The position numbers and the translations under genes were made by a program. Below, piece by piece: positions 9,485 through 18,404 of a stretch of DNA of 64,000 bases (position 1 is the first letter of the stretch; each line of letters starts with the position of its first letter). The stretch is from Serratia silvae. GTDB lineage: Bacteria; Pseudomonadota; Gammaproteobacteria; Enterobacterales; Enterobacteriaceae. The DNA lies in assembly GCF_023282985.1 (NCBI RefSeq), contig NZ_JAGQDC010000011.1, forward strand, positions 1 through 64,000. Reading direction: 5' to 3'. Under the pieces are notes generated by a model that saw only the letters and a list, made by a program, of their open reading frames with translations, searched no databases and was not told the DNA's origin.

Positions 9485-9987
9485 TACTCACTGTATCACC
9501 CGGACAAAATTACCTGAGTGTCCAGGTGATACAGGGGCTCTACCCTGGCAGTAATGGTTCTGAATGTCTCCTGTGTGCCAACAGCGGACGTTGCTACGAC
9601 TCAACCTAAAGTAAAGCAATTGTACTCATTAAATAGTGGTAATTGGGGTCTGATGCTCAGTCGAACGAAATCTCACGTTAGGCTAAAAAATCCGTCTGAA
9701 AAATCGATTAACACACACGCATGTGTACTATGTTCCGTTTTTCGATTTAAAAGACGCCATTTCCGATATGATTTTCACTGCCCATAATATTTTGATTTAT
9801 CAGACAAAATAGCCTTGGCGTGTGAAACCGTTCCGTTGAGCGTCGAACCCCACTAACAAATCCGCGCGCATTTGCAGAATATATTATGTTCACGCCATAT
9901 AACCATGCCAAGTAAGATATTGCACATCGAGCATGGTTATGATAATAGTCTTCCAAAAATGAAGCATCTTAGTTAAAGGATTAGTAA
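9485..9987. other. Intergenic region without a gene
   Basis: No convincing coding sequence is present on either strand. It contains an inverted repeat just after the nuclease gene (ATCACCcGGACA and TGTCCAGGTGAT, 9495-9530) that could terminate transcription. It also holds copy 2 of the 20-base boundary motif. The 3' part is A+T-rich and should hold the promoter of the next gene. Confidence 0.5.
9574..9593. repeat. 20-base boundary motif, copy 2
   Basis: This copy of TGTGCCARNAGYGGACSTTG lies between the DpnII/MboI-like gene and the Mrr-like gene. It shares GGACGTTG with copy 1. Confidence 0.5.
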
Positions 9988-10923
9988 GTGGTTACATATA
10001 ATTCAATGTGGTTAGCTCCCCCTAAATCATGGGACGAATTTGAGGATATGTGCAAAAGTTCATTCCAGCTGCGATGGTCCAATCCTAATCTGAGCAGACA
10101 TGGGCGGTCAGGGCAGAAGCAGGACGGAGTTGATGTGTATGGTGCTGATTCCCTTGGGCACTTCGTTGGAATACAGTGTAAAAATACAGTATCAAGAATC
10201 AGCAAGGCGACAATCGATGATGAATTACTTAAGGCTGAAAAATTTAGCCCAAAAATCACGGCTCTTTACATCGCTACGACGGCACCCAGGGATGTTAGCA
10301 TTCAGAGTTATGTAAGAACACTCAACGAGGCCAGAAAATTAAAAGGCCTGTTTCCTGTCGATGTGGCTTTCTGGGACGATGTTAGCTTTGATTTAACGAA
10401 AGACCCAGCTGTACTTAGAATGTATTACCCACAAATGTTCGAACAACCCCAACCGACGAGGGGGGAACTTTTGCGCAAGAGAGATATCTCAAATTTGTTG
10501 ACATTGTTGAATTTTATTGATTTCTATTCAACAATAGACCACTTGCAGTGGGGCGCAAAATACATTCATTCATTAATTATTTCTGAATACGATAATATTC
10601 ATAGCACTTTCAATTCACCAGTTTTTCAACTGAGTGATGCAGATTTAGAGAATGTTACATATGATCTCGCAACGGCCTGGCGTGATCTAATTGTCTTATT
10701 CAGAAGAGCTCCATATAATTTCTTAGCACCACAGGATACTTATAGTTTTATAACCCCCGGTGACTTCTGTCGAAATCAGGAGGAGAACGATTTATTCGAC
10801 GAAATCACGCATAGCATAAGAAATCTTCGAGTTAAAATTAGTGATTTTTGTGACTTTATAAATAATCACTACCATGAAATAAACTTAACCGAAACGAGCG
10901 CGCGAGCCAGGAAGTATTATTAA
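9988..10923 (+). CDS. Mrr-like restriction-fold protein with helical C-terminus
   Basis: This 311-residue protein carries an N-terminal PD-(D/E)XK domain of the Mrr/restriction-endonuclease-like type. The motif QDGVDVYG includes candidate D48, and GIQCKN supplies Q62-x-K64. About 150 residues of mainly helical, unrecognised sequence follow. Such proteins often act as defence nucleases or effectors. No methyltransferase or helicase is adjacent, so the mode of action is unknown. The GTG start at 9988 follows AAAGGA at good spacing; an in-frame ATG occurs at 10006. Codon use is A+T-rich, suggesting transfer. Confidence 0.6.
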   Translation: MVTYNSMWLAPPKSWDEFEDMCKSSFQLRWSNPNLSRHGRSGQKQDGVDVYGADSLGHFVGIQCKNTVSRISKATIDDELLKAEKFSPKITALYIATTAPRDVSIQSYVRTLNEARKLKGLFPVDVAFWDDVSFDLTKDPAVLRMYYPQMFEQPQPTRGELLRKRDISNLLTLLNFIDFYSTIDHLQWGAKYIHSLIISEYDNIHSTFNSPVFQLSDADLENVTYDLATAWRDLIVLFRRAPYNFLAPQDTYSFITPGDFCRNQEENDLFDEITHSIRNLRVKISDFCDFINNHYHEINLTETSARARKYY

Positions 10924-11530
10924 ACCTTTCCTCTTAAGGGCTGCACGCACAGCCCTTAACACAGTCATATCTTCATATTTTGTAATCGGTACGCGGTTGG
11001 TTACTTTTCTTGTACACGCTCGTAAGCGTCCCTACGGGCCACTAACGCGGAGATACGCTCCGACCGCGCACATTACGTTCTACTTTGCTGAAAGCGGGTT
11101 TGGGCTTAGCAGCTACCGTGTTAAGTTCCCTGGTGTCGCTGGAATAACTGAAGACCCCCCTAAGCGTCAGCAGCAAGCTGCCGCCGCCAATCACGCCCTT
11201 TACGTCGCAAGCGCCGTAAAGCCCGCTCACCGGGGTTAAAAGGGATTACCTTAACTTCTTCAGCGCTGTACGCGTGTTAAAGCTAATCAGGGCGGGGGGA
11301 GGACAGGCAGAATTTATAGCCCGGTAACCGGCTATGCCAGGCTTACGGCGCCATTTAGCTATACAGACACAGCAGCATCATCTGGCGCCTCCATGCCGCT
11401 GAAGCGGCATTAAGAAGCTTCTCGATGTCGTTAGACTGGGAATTTTATATCAGAATTTAACGACTGCTTTGTGCCAAAAGCGGACCTTGCCAGTATCACG
11501 GTATATTATCAATGGAATAGCTCAGGAGAT
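10924..11530. other. 607-base non-coding stretch with GC-rich block
   Basis: The stretch from about 10990 to 11420 is clearly more G+C-rich than the genes on either side and contains several short inverted repeats, such as GCCGCTGAAGCGGC near 11395-11408. No convincing gene was found: an 80-codon frame lacks a start context and an 81-codon frame opposes it. It may be a structured RNA, a remnant of a mobile element or a recombination site. Copy 3 of the boundary motif lies at its right edge. Confidence 0.4.
11470..11489. repeat. 20-base boundary motif, copy 3
   Basis: The third copy of TGTGCCARNAGYGGACSTTG lies just upstream of the small HTH-like gene. It differs mainly by C for G in GGACCTTG. 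Confidence 0.5.
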
Positions 11531-11776
11531 ATGATGGTAACAAGAGAAAGCATGAAACAATGGATCATTGAGTGTCTTCAAGAGCGGAATGGCAGTGCCT
11601 GGCCTCGTGAAGTCTCAAAGTACGTCTGGGATAACTATGAAGCAGACCTCAAAAATTCAGGTGATATGTTATACACGTGGCAATATGATATTCGTTGGGC
11701 TGCTCAACAATTGAGATACGAGGGTACTCTTAGACCAGTAAATAGGCGTAGAGATTTGCCATGGGAATTAGCTTAA
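11531..11776 (+). CDS. Small winged-helix-like protein, unrecognised
   Basis: This 81-residue protein has the pattern of a small winged-helix or Mrr N-terminal-like domain: a first helix around MKQWIIECLQ, a WPREVSKYVWDNYE segment and a basic strand region (LRYEGTLRPVNRRRD) near the end. The function is unknown. An AGGAG ribosome-binding site precedes the ATG at 11531, which is favoured over an upstream in-frame start. It closes the accessory island before the emr operon and could regulate its neighbours (inference). Confidence 0.55.
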   Translation: MMVTRESMKQWIIECLQERNGSAWPREVSKYVWDNYEADLKNSGDMLYTWQYDIRWAAQQLRYEGTLRPVNRRRDLPWELA

Positions 11777-11870
11777 TCATAGTAATAACGTCAGCTTTTC
11801 GCTCTTAGCTGACATATATACGGTAACCGGGGCTCTGATGAACTCTGCAAACCTAGTAACAGTCGTCCAA

Positions 11871-11902
11871 TTTTAAGGGGCGGTTCATCTTTGAACCGCC
11901 CC
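11871..11902 (-). terminator. Terminator of the emr operon
   Basis: A perfect 11-base stem (GGGGCGGTTCA / TGAACCGCCCC) has a four-base loop and an A/T-rich tail on the minus strand. It lies about 65 bases past the emrB stop. Confidence 0.85.
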
Positions 11903-11965
11903 CATATCATAGAAGATCTGAAAGGGCCTTCGCCACTCCCAAGAGTGACTGCGGGAGTAGTTCGA

Positions 11966-13501
11966 TCAGTGGGCTCCGCCCCCGCCGCCCCCGGAACTGA
12001 ACGGGGGTTTGGCGAACCAGACCAGCGCCAGCAATATCAGGAACACCCCTGCCGATAACCAGAATATCTCGTTGGCCGAGATGATCAGCCCCTGCGCGGT
12101 GATCTCGTTGGCGATATACGCCGAAGCCTGCTGCTTGCTCATGCCTAGCTGCTCCAGCTTGCTGTACATCTCCTGCGACTGCGGGTTGAACGGATTCACA
12201 AACTCGGTCAGGTGCGAGTGGTGCATCGCCTCCCTGCTGGTCCACAGGGTGGTGGTGATCGAGGTGCCGATAGAACCTGCCAAGGTACGGGTAAAGTTCG
12301 ACAGGCTCGATGCTGCCGCTATGCGCTCCGGCGGCAATCCGGACAGGGTAATGGTCGTCAGCGGCATAAAGAAGCAGGCGATGGCAAAGCCCTGGAAGAA
12401 CTGCGGCCAGGCGGAAGCGCCAAAATCCATCCCCGGTTCAAACGTGTAGGCACGCCAGTAGAAGCACACGGCATACATGATGAAGCTGAAGGTGACCAAA
12501 CGGCGCATATCCAGCCGGTTACCGAAGCGGCCGATAATCGGTGACAAGATCACCGGCAGCAACCCGATCGGCGCAGACGCCAAGCCGGCCCAGGTGGCGG
12601 TGTAGCCGTAGACCTCCTGTAGCAACTGAGGCAACAGCACGATCGCCCCGAAATACAGCATGTAGGCCAGGCTGATACACAGACAGCCGATGGTAAAGTT
12701 ACGCGATTTGAACAGCGACAAATCTACCACCGGGTGATCGTCCGTCAGCTCCCACACCACCAGGAACACCAACGCCACCACGGCCACCACGGTCAGGACA
12801 ATAATTTCGGTCGAGTTGAACCAGTCCAGCTCCTTGCCCTGATCGAGCATGATCTGTAGCGCACCGATGCCAACCACCAGCAGCACCAGCCCGACGGTAT
12901 CGATAGGTTTGATCTCGGTTTTGGTCTCCCGGCCTTTCAGCGTCGACATTGCAATCAGGATCACGAACAGCCCAATCGGGATGTTGATGAAGAAGATCCA
13001 GCCCCAGTGATAGTTATCGCTGATATAACCGCCCAGGATCGGCCCGAAAATCGGCGCGACGATCACGGTCATCGACCATAGCGCCAGGGCCATCGATCGT
13101 TTGGCGGGGGGGTAGTTATTCAGCAACAAACTCTGCGATAACGGGATCAGCGGCCCGGCGACGATGCCCTGGATCACGCGGAAGAAGATCAGCATGCCCA
13201 GACTGTTGGAGATACCGCACAGCCAGGAGGCCAGGGCGAACAGCGCCGTGGACCACAGGAACAGGCGAACTTCACCTACGCGTTTAGCCAACCAGCCGGT
13301 GATCGGAATGGAGATGGCGTTGGCCACCCCAAACGAGGTGATCACCCAGGTGCCCTGCGAGTTGGAAGACCCGAGGTTACCCGAAATGGTCGGTATCGCC
13401 ACGTTGGCAATGGTGGAGTCCAGCACCTGCATAAAGGTCGCCATGGCGAGCGCGACCGTCATCCAGGCGAGCTGGGCACCTTCAAGCGGTTTTTGTGCCA
13501 A
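11966..13501 (-). CDS. emrB: Multidrug efflux MFS transporter EmrB
   Basis: This 511-residue inner-membrane proton antiporter of the DHA2 family has 14 predicted membrane segments. It carries the DSTIANVAIPTISG motif in the first segment and the GPILGGYISD motif C. With EmrA it forms the inner part of a tripartite pump for hydrophobic drugs and uncouplers. It ends in a glycine run followed by AH. The gap to emrA is 17 bases, so it is the last gene of the emrR operon, followed by a terminator. Confidence 0.96.
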   Translation of the reverse strand: MAQKPLEGAQLAWMTVALAMATFMQVLDSTIANVAIPTISGNLGSSNSQGTWVITSFGVANAISIPITGWLAKRVGEVRLFLWSTALFALASWLCGISNSLGMLIFFRVIQGIVAGPLIPLSQSLLLNNYPPAKRSMALALWSMTVIVAPIFGPILGGYISDNYHWGWIFFINIPIGLFVILIAMSTLKGRETKTEIKPIDTVGLVLLVVGIGALQIMLDQGKELDWFNSTEIIVLTVVAVVALVFLVVWELTDDHPVVDLSLFKSRNFTIGCLCISLAYMLYFGAIVLLPQLLQEVYGYTATWAGLASAPIGLLPVILSPIIGRFGNRLDMRRLVTFSFIMYAVCFYWRAYTFEPGMDFGASAWPQFFQGFAIACFFMPLTTITLSGLPPERIAAASSLSNFTRTLAGSIGTSITTTLWTSREAMHHSHLTEFVNPFNPQSQEMYSKLEQLGMSKQQASAYIANEITAQGLIISANEIFWLSAGVFLILLALVWFAKPPFSSGGGGGGAH

Positions 13502-13518
13502 GGTAGCCTCCCGCTCGC

Positions 13519-14691
13519 TTAACCGGCGTTTGCATGGATCACATCGGCGATCATCTGATTCACCGGCGCCAGATCCAGCGTCAGCGCGCTGGTTTCAAAC
13601 AGCGGTTTTTGACGTACCGTATCGGAGAGCACCAGGCCGTCCAGATTGGTGGTGTCGACTGTGACCAGCGTAGAAAGACCGATACGCAGAGGATGCTCAG
13701 CAACCTGTTGCGCATCCAGTTCGATACGCACGGGTAAACGCTGCACCACTTTGATCCAGTTGCCAGTCGCGTTCTGTGCAGGCAGCAGCGAGAACGCGCT
13801 GCCGGTACCCATATCGATACCCACGACCTTGCCTTTGAACACCACGTCGCTACCGTACAGGTCACTGACCACGGTGGCCGATTGCCCTATACGCATATTG
13901 GCGATCTGCGTTTCTTTAAAGTTGGCATCCACCCAGACATGGTCCGGTGCCACTACGGCTAGCAGAGGCGTTCCAGGGGAGATCTGCGCCCCAACTTGCA
14001 CGCTGCGGCGTGAAACGAAGCCGGTGATCGGGCTGACGATGCGGGTACGTTGCAGTGCCATCCAGGCGTCGCGCATCTGTGCAGCGGCTTGCAGCACGGC
14101 GGGCTGTTTATCCAACGGGGTATTCAGCACCATCGCCTGATTGGCATTGTATTGCTGCACCGCGACTTCCAGTGCCGCTTTGGCATTGTCTACCGCGTCA
14201 CGCGCATGTTGCAGCTCTTCGCGGCCAATGGCATCGGCGTTGCCCAGCACGATACGACGCTTGAGATCGTTTTCTACCTTGCTCAGCTCGGATTTGCGCA
14301 GCGCAATGTTAGCCTGATACTGCTTACCGTTGATCACCAACTGATGCGTTTGGCGCACGCTGTTGGCCAGCGCAGTTTTGGCCCGCTCAAACGCCTGTTC
14401 GGCGTCGGTAGGATCCAGCGTTAACAGCACATCGCCTTTACGGACAAAGTCGGTGTTATCGAAGGTAACGCTGTTCACGCTACCGGAAACCTGGGCCATG
14501 ATCTGCACCTGATTACCGGCCACGTAAGCATCATCGGTTTCTTGGTGATGACGCAGCACCAGGAACCAATAGACTAAATAGGCCACCCCAATAATCACAA
14601 AAATAAACGTCAACAGCAGCAGCCAGAATTTACGCTGCCGCTTTTTGCCAGCCGGTTGCTGCGGGGCTTGAGTTTCCGCGCTTGCACTCAT
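13519..14691 (-). CDS. emrA: Multidrug efflux periplasmic adaptor EmrA
   Basis: EmrA links EmrB to an outer-membrane channel. The 390 residues equal the E. coli length. There is a short cytoplasmic N-terminus, one membrane helix (about 22-45), a biotinyl-lipoyl part beginning at ETDDAYVAGNQVQIM, a long helical hairpin (about 95-205) and beta-barrel domains with NATGNWIKVVQRLPVRI. The ATG at 14691 is preferred over an upstream GTG because it follows GGAG and matches the family start MSASAETQ. The outer-membrane factor gene ends 21 bases upstream. Confidence 0.95.
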   Translation of the reverse strand: MSASAETQAPQQPAGKKRQRKFWLLLLTFIFVIIGVAYLVYWFLVLRHHQETDDAYVAGNQVQIMAQVSGSVNSVTFDNTDFVRKGDVLLTLDPTDAEQAFERAKTALANSVRQTHQLVINGKQYQANIALRKSELSKVENDLKRRIVLGNADAIGREELQHARDAVDNAKAALEVAVQQYNANQAMVLNTPLDKQPAVLQAAAQMRDAWMALQRTRIVSPITGFVSRRSVQVGAQISPGTPLLAVVAPDHVWVDANFKETQIANMRIGQSATVVSDLYGSDVVFKGKVVGIDMGTGSAFSLLPAQNATGNWIKVVQRLPVRIELDAQQVAEHPLRIGLSTLVTVDTTNLDGLVLSDTVRQKPLFETSALTLDLAPVNQMIADVIHANAG

Positions 14692-14712
14692 GGTATTCTC
14701 CACGCTCTAAAA

Positions 14713-16164
14713 TTATGCTTTAGGTTCCGCTGCCGTCGGGGCCTGGTAGCCACCCCCCAACGCGCGAACCAATGCTATCTTCGCCTGCATCAAGTTGCTG
14801 CTGGCATTCAGTTGTGCCTGTTGCTGCTGTAATAGCTGCGTCTGGCTGGTCAACAGTTCATCACGCCCAATAATCCCTGCCTGGTATTTGGCGTTGGCGA
14901 CCCGGTACACATCCTGCATGGATTGGGAGGCAGAGGTTGCCTGCAGCAGCTGCTTGCTACTGCTCTGTTGAATGGTGATGGCGTCGGCCGTTTCCTGTAA
15001 CGCATTGACGAGCGTTTGGTTATAGGAACCTACCGCCTGATCGTAGAGTGCGGACTCTTCACCCAGCTTGCTGCGTAGCGCACCGGCATGGAAGATAGGC
15101 AGGGAAATGGCGGGAACCACGCCCCACGCCTGGCTGGCGGCTTCAAACAGATTCGGGTTGGTACCGCCGACGTTGGTGGTGGTCAAGCCAGCAAAGGCCG
15201 AGATCGACAGGCTAGGGTAGAACTCTTTGCGTGCCGCACTGACCCGTTGGTTATAGGACTCCACCAGTTGGCGCTGTGCCACGATATCCGGGCGTTTACC
15301 CAGCAAATCCGCGGTGAGTTCGCCTTTGGGGGCTAACTGTTCTTCGCTTGGCATGGCCACTGGATGCAGAGACTGCATCGCATTCGGGCCAAGACCGGCC
15401 AGGGCGGCCAACTGGTGTTTCAGTTGTTCAATCTGTGACTGCAGCTGGGTGATCTGCTGCTTGGCACTGTCTGCTTGTGCCTGGGTTTGTTGCGGGATTT
15501 CCACGCCGTAGATCCCGGCTTTATATTGCTTTTGGCGCAGGTCGGCCAAGCGTTGATTATTATCCACTTCTTGTTGCAGCACATTCTCAAGCGCGTAATT
15601 CGCCTGCAACTGATAATAGGCTGAGGCTACCGAACTGGTTAGTGTCAGAGCGGCCTGTGCCTGCTCGGCACGAGCGGCATCGATCTGCGCTTTTGCCGCA
15701 TTGACCTGATTGCGATATTTGCCCCACCAGTCAAACTCATAGGCCAGATTCAGGCCCAGCGAGTTGGAGGATTCATACACCGGGTTGGGCAGGTAGCCAA
15801 AGCCCAGGTTGGTGTTTTGCGCCACACGCTGACGGTTGATGCTGGCATTCAGATCCAGGTTAGGGCCGTTGGCGGCACTGGCTTCCCCTGCCACACTTTG
15901 GGCTTCACGCACGCGAGCGCCCGCCTGTTGCAGCGAAGGCGAGTTTTGCAGCGTCTGGGTCATCAGGCTATCAAGCTGGGGATCGTTAAGCGTGCGCCAC
16001 CATTGCGGGCTGATGGCAAGCGAGCTGACTTTCGGCTGGGCAAGCTGCAGTTGTTGCGGCTCCATCATCTTGGATTGTGGGGCAATATTATCGGTAGATG
16101 CGCACCCCGCCAGCAACAGAACGGCGAACAGCGGGGTGAATCTCCAGTTTAACGGGGATCGCAT
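14713..16164 (-). CDS. Outer-membrane efflux lipoprotein (NodT/OprM family)
   Basis: This 483-residue outer-membrane factor has a signal peptide with lipobox LLAGC. Two repeated halves of coiled-coil helices follow, typical of trimeric TolC-like channels (for example QAGARVREAQSVAGEA and LGLNLAYEFDWWGKYRN). It is encoded between emrR and emrA with gaps of 22 and 21 bases, so it probably supplies a dedicated exit duct for EmrAB. E. coli EmrAB uses the unlinked TolC instead. It could also pair with other pumps. Confidence 0.9.
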   Translation of the reverse strand: MRSPLNWRFTPLFAVLLLAGCASTDNIAPQSKMMEPQQLQLAQPKVSSLAISPQWWRTLNDPQLDSLMTQTLQNSPSLQQAGARVREAQSVAGEASAANGPNLDLNASINRQRVAQNTNLGFGYLPNPVYESSNSLGLNLAYEFDWWGKYRNQVNAAKAQIDAARAEQAQAALTLTSSVASAYYQLQANYALENVLQQEVDNNQRLADLRQKQYKAGIYGVEIPQQTQAQADSAKQQITQLQSQIEQLKHQLAALAGLGPNAMQSLHPVAMPSEEQLAPKGELTADLLGKRPDIVAQRQLVESYNQRVSAARKEFYPSLSISAFAGLTTTNVGGTNPNLFEAASQAWGVVPAISLPIFHAGALRSKLGEESALYDQAVGSYNQTLVNALQETADAITIQQSSSKQLLQATSASQSMQDVYRVANAKYQAGIIGRDELLTSQTQLLQQQQAQLNASSNLMQAKIALVRALGGGYQAPTAAEPKA

Positions 16165-16186
16165 AAAATGATTACCTGAACAGGAA

Positions 16187-16708
16187 TTATTGGGATAACT
16201 GCTCTGAAACTTCCATCTGATCCAAACGGGTCAACAATTTGCGCGTCAGCATTTCAAGCTGCTGCTGCTCCTCGTCGTTCAGCGTAGACCACAGAAAGTG
16301 CAGACATTTATGCTGCGGTGGCAGCAATTGTTCGAGAAACGCTTCCCCAGCCTGGGTCATATGCAGATGCAGGCAGCGGCGATCGTGATCGCTCTCCCGG
16401 CGCTCAATCCACCCGCGTTTCTCTAGTTCATCGGCAATGCGGGTAGCATTGGTGCGTGACGAACCCAGGGCTGAGCTTAACTCAGAAGGCTGGATACTGT
16501 GGTTTTCCTGCGCATCCAGCGTAATGAGAGCCATAAACAAGGTTTCGTTGATTCCCTGTGCTTTCAGCATTTTATTGCGATTTTCCAACAGCTTGCCTTG
16601 CATATGCATGCACAGGCGGGTCAGCAGGATTTCCTGGTATGGGAAGTCTTTCTGACGTTTGGCGCGGAAATTCAGCATTTGCTCTATGGGGGTAAACGAG
16701 CTTTCCAT
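16187..16708 (-). CDS. mprA: MarR-family repressor of the emr operon
   Basis: This 173-residue winged-helix regulator closely matches EmrR/MprA, including the start [16 protein letters not shown], the recognition helix region [22 protein letters not shown] and the wing [10 protein letters not shown]. EmrR dimers repress the emr promoter and are released by hydrophobic drugs such as salicylate and uncouplers. It is the first gene of the four-gene operon, which makes the system autoregulated. The outer-membrane factor gene starts 22 bases after its stop. Confidence 0.95.
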   Translation of the reverse strand: MESSFTPIEQMLNFRAKRQKDFPYQEILLTRLCMHMQGKLLENRNKMLKAQGINETLFMALITLDAQENHSIQPSELSSALGSSRTNATRIADELEKRGWIERRESDHDRRCLHLHMTQAGEAFLEQLLPPQHKCLHFLWSTLNDEEQQQLEMLTRKLLTRLDQMEVSEQLSQ

Positions 16709-17101
16709 AATTTAGTGCCTCATTAATTTCGTTCGGTATAGTAACGATAGTGATTAATAATGTAAATCTTCAGCAAGGGGAATAATTTAGCAATTTGTGT
16801 CATTTGTAAGTTGTTTGTAAATGCTTAACGCCACAGACCCTAAGGTCTTGTGATTGAAGGCACAAACTCTGCCGTTCCGCAGGCTGAGATAGGTAAGATT
16901 TGTTTATGTAACTGGGCGGGGAACTACGGCATCCTGCGGAGGGGATAGAAGGAAAACTTACGTGAGTAAGGTCGTTCATGGTTGTCCGGGGCGCAGGGTG
17001 TATAGGTCGCCAATAATTTACCGCGACAATATTACCAGAGTGTAAGTAATTTTTACACCCTGCGGTCTAATAAATTTCTATGGTTATTATTTTCTTGCTA
17101 A
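16709..17101. other. Intergenic region upstream of mprA
   Basis: No gene is visible in these 393 bases. The A+T-rich stretch from about 16730 to 16830 should hold the mprA promoter and operator. The half near 17000-17100 is downstream of the MFS gene and includes GGTGTAAAAATTACTTACACTC-type complementary segments near 17032-17062 that may terminate it. Confidence 0.4.
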
Positions 17102-18301
17102 CTAGCTAATGACTGGCCCCTGTGGGTCATAGCGCTTACCACGCCACCAGGTCAGCAGATTCATCACGCACAATACGCCACCAATCGCCGCTACGCCGTT
17201 CCAACCAGCATGTTGATAAGCGGCGGCGGAAAGCACTGAACCCACGGCACCCCCGATAAAATAGCTGGTCATGTAACCGGCAGTCAGGCGATTACGCGCC
17301 TCCGGCATGATGCGGTAAATCACGCTTTGGTTGGTGACATGCACCCCCTGCACTGCCAGATCCAGCACCAGAATACCGATAATCAGTGCCCAGAGAGAGT
17401 ACGGTGCCAACGCAATCGGGATCCAGGACAGCAACAGCAGTACCAGCCCGACGCTGGTGGTTAGCCCCGCTTTGCCCTTATCGGCCAGATGACCGGCGCG
17501 TGAGGCAGCCAAGGCACCAGCAGCACCCACTAGACCAAATAGCCCAATTACGCCTTCGGAGTATCCGAACGGTGGGGAGGCCAGCAGGAAAGCCATTGAG
17601 GTCCACAACACGCTGAAGTTGGCGAACGACAAAGCGCCGATGATCGCACGGGTACGCAGCAACGGGGTGAAGCAGAACAGGGAAAAGATGGATTTAAGCA
17701 GCTGCGGGTAATTCAGGCCAGAATGCAGCTTATAGCGCGGCAAGGCACGCCACAGCAGAAGGGCCATCAGGATCATCAACACGCTGGCCACCCAGTAGAT
17801 AGTACGCCAGCCGCCGAGGGCCGCCAAAGCACCGGCGACGGTACGTGCCAGCAAAATCCCCAGCAGCAGGCCGCTCATGATCACACCGACGGTTTTACCG
17901 CGTTTTGCTGGGTGCGCCAAAGTGGCGGCGAGTGGCACTAAAAGCTGGGCCACCACCGAGAATAGGCCGGTGAGAGCCGTACCGAGGATCATCATTGATA
18001 AGGTGCTGGAGGAAGCGGTGATCAGCATTCCCCCGGCGGCTAACAGCGTCATAAAGACAATCAGCCCACGTCGCTCAAACATATCGCCCAACGGCACCAG
18101 AAACAGCAGGCCAACTGCATAGCCTAGCTGGGCCGCGGTGACGATAAATCCGGCCTGGTTAACCGATAGATTAAAGTTTTGTGCGATGGTTTCCAGCAGC
18201 GGCTGGGCGTAGTAGTTGCTGGCAACCGCCAGGCCGGTGGCCATCGCGATTAACAGCGTCAGTGCAGGGCTAAGGCCCGGGTGTTCGGTTGGTTGGTTCA
18301 T
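17102..18301 (-). CDS. MFS transporter, 12 membrane segments
   Basis: This 399-residue inner-membrane permease has about 12 hydrophobic segments and the sequence GDMFERRG in loop 2-3, a version of MFS motif A. Such proteins export drugs or metabolites, but the substrate cannot be told from sequence. E. coli carries the degraded MFS gene ygaY near proX, so this may be the intact counterpart (inference). A LysR regulator is divergent 103 bases away, which suggests it controls this pump. Confidence 0.8.
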   Translation of the reverse strand: MNQPTEHPGLSPALTLLIAMATGLAVASNYYAQPLLETIAQNFNLSVNQAGFIVTAAQLGYAVGLLFLVPLGDMFERRGLIVFMTLLAAGGMLITASSSTLSMMILGTALTGLFSVVAQLLVPLAATLAHPAKRGKTVGVIMSGLLLGILLARTVAGALAALGGWRTIYWVASVLMILMALLLWRALPRYKLHSGLNYPQLLKSIFSLFCFTPLLRTRAIIGALSFANFSVLWTSMAFLLASPPFGYSEGVIGLFGLVGAAGALAASRAGHLADKGKAGLTTSVGLVLLLLSWIPIALAPYSLWALIIGILVLDLAVQGVHVTNQSVIYRIMPEARNRLTAGYMTSYFIGGAVGSVLSAAAYQHAGWNGVAAIGGVLCVMNLLTWWRGKRYDPQGPVIS

Positions 18302-18404
18302 AATTGTTCAATAATGGAAATTTGTGATCGAAGTATCAGGCAGAACAGAATGTTAAACCAATGTATAATTTTCATCTGATCCATCTCATTTCGCGATAGA
18401 TAGT

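Noticed and set aside
8687-10923. Type II restriction-modification system
   Set aside because: Two restriction-fold proteins are present, but no DNA methyltransferase motif is encoded nearby.
10997-11239. 80-codon frame in the G+C-rich block
   Set aside because: It has no ribosome-binding site or family features and is opposed by another frame of similar length.
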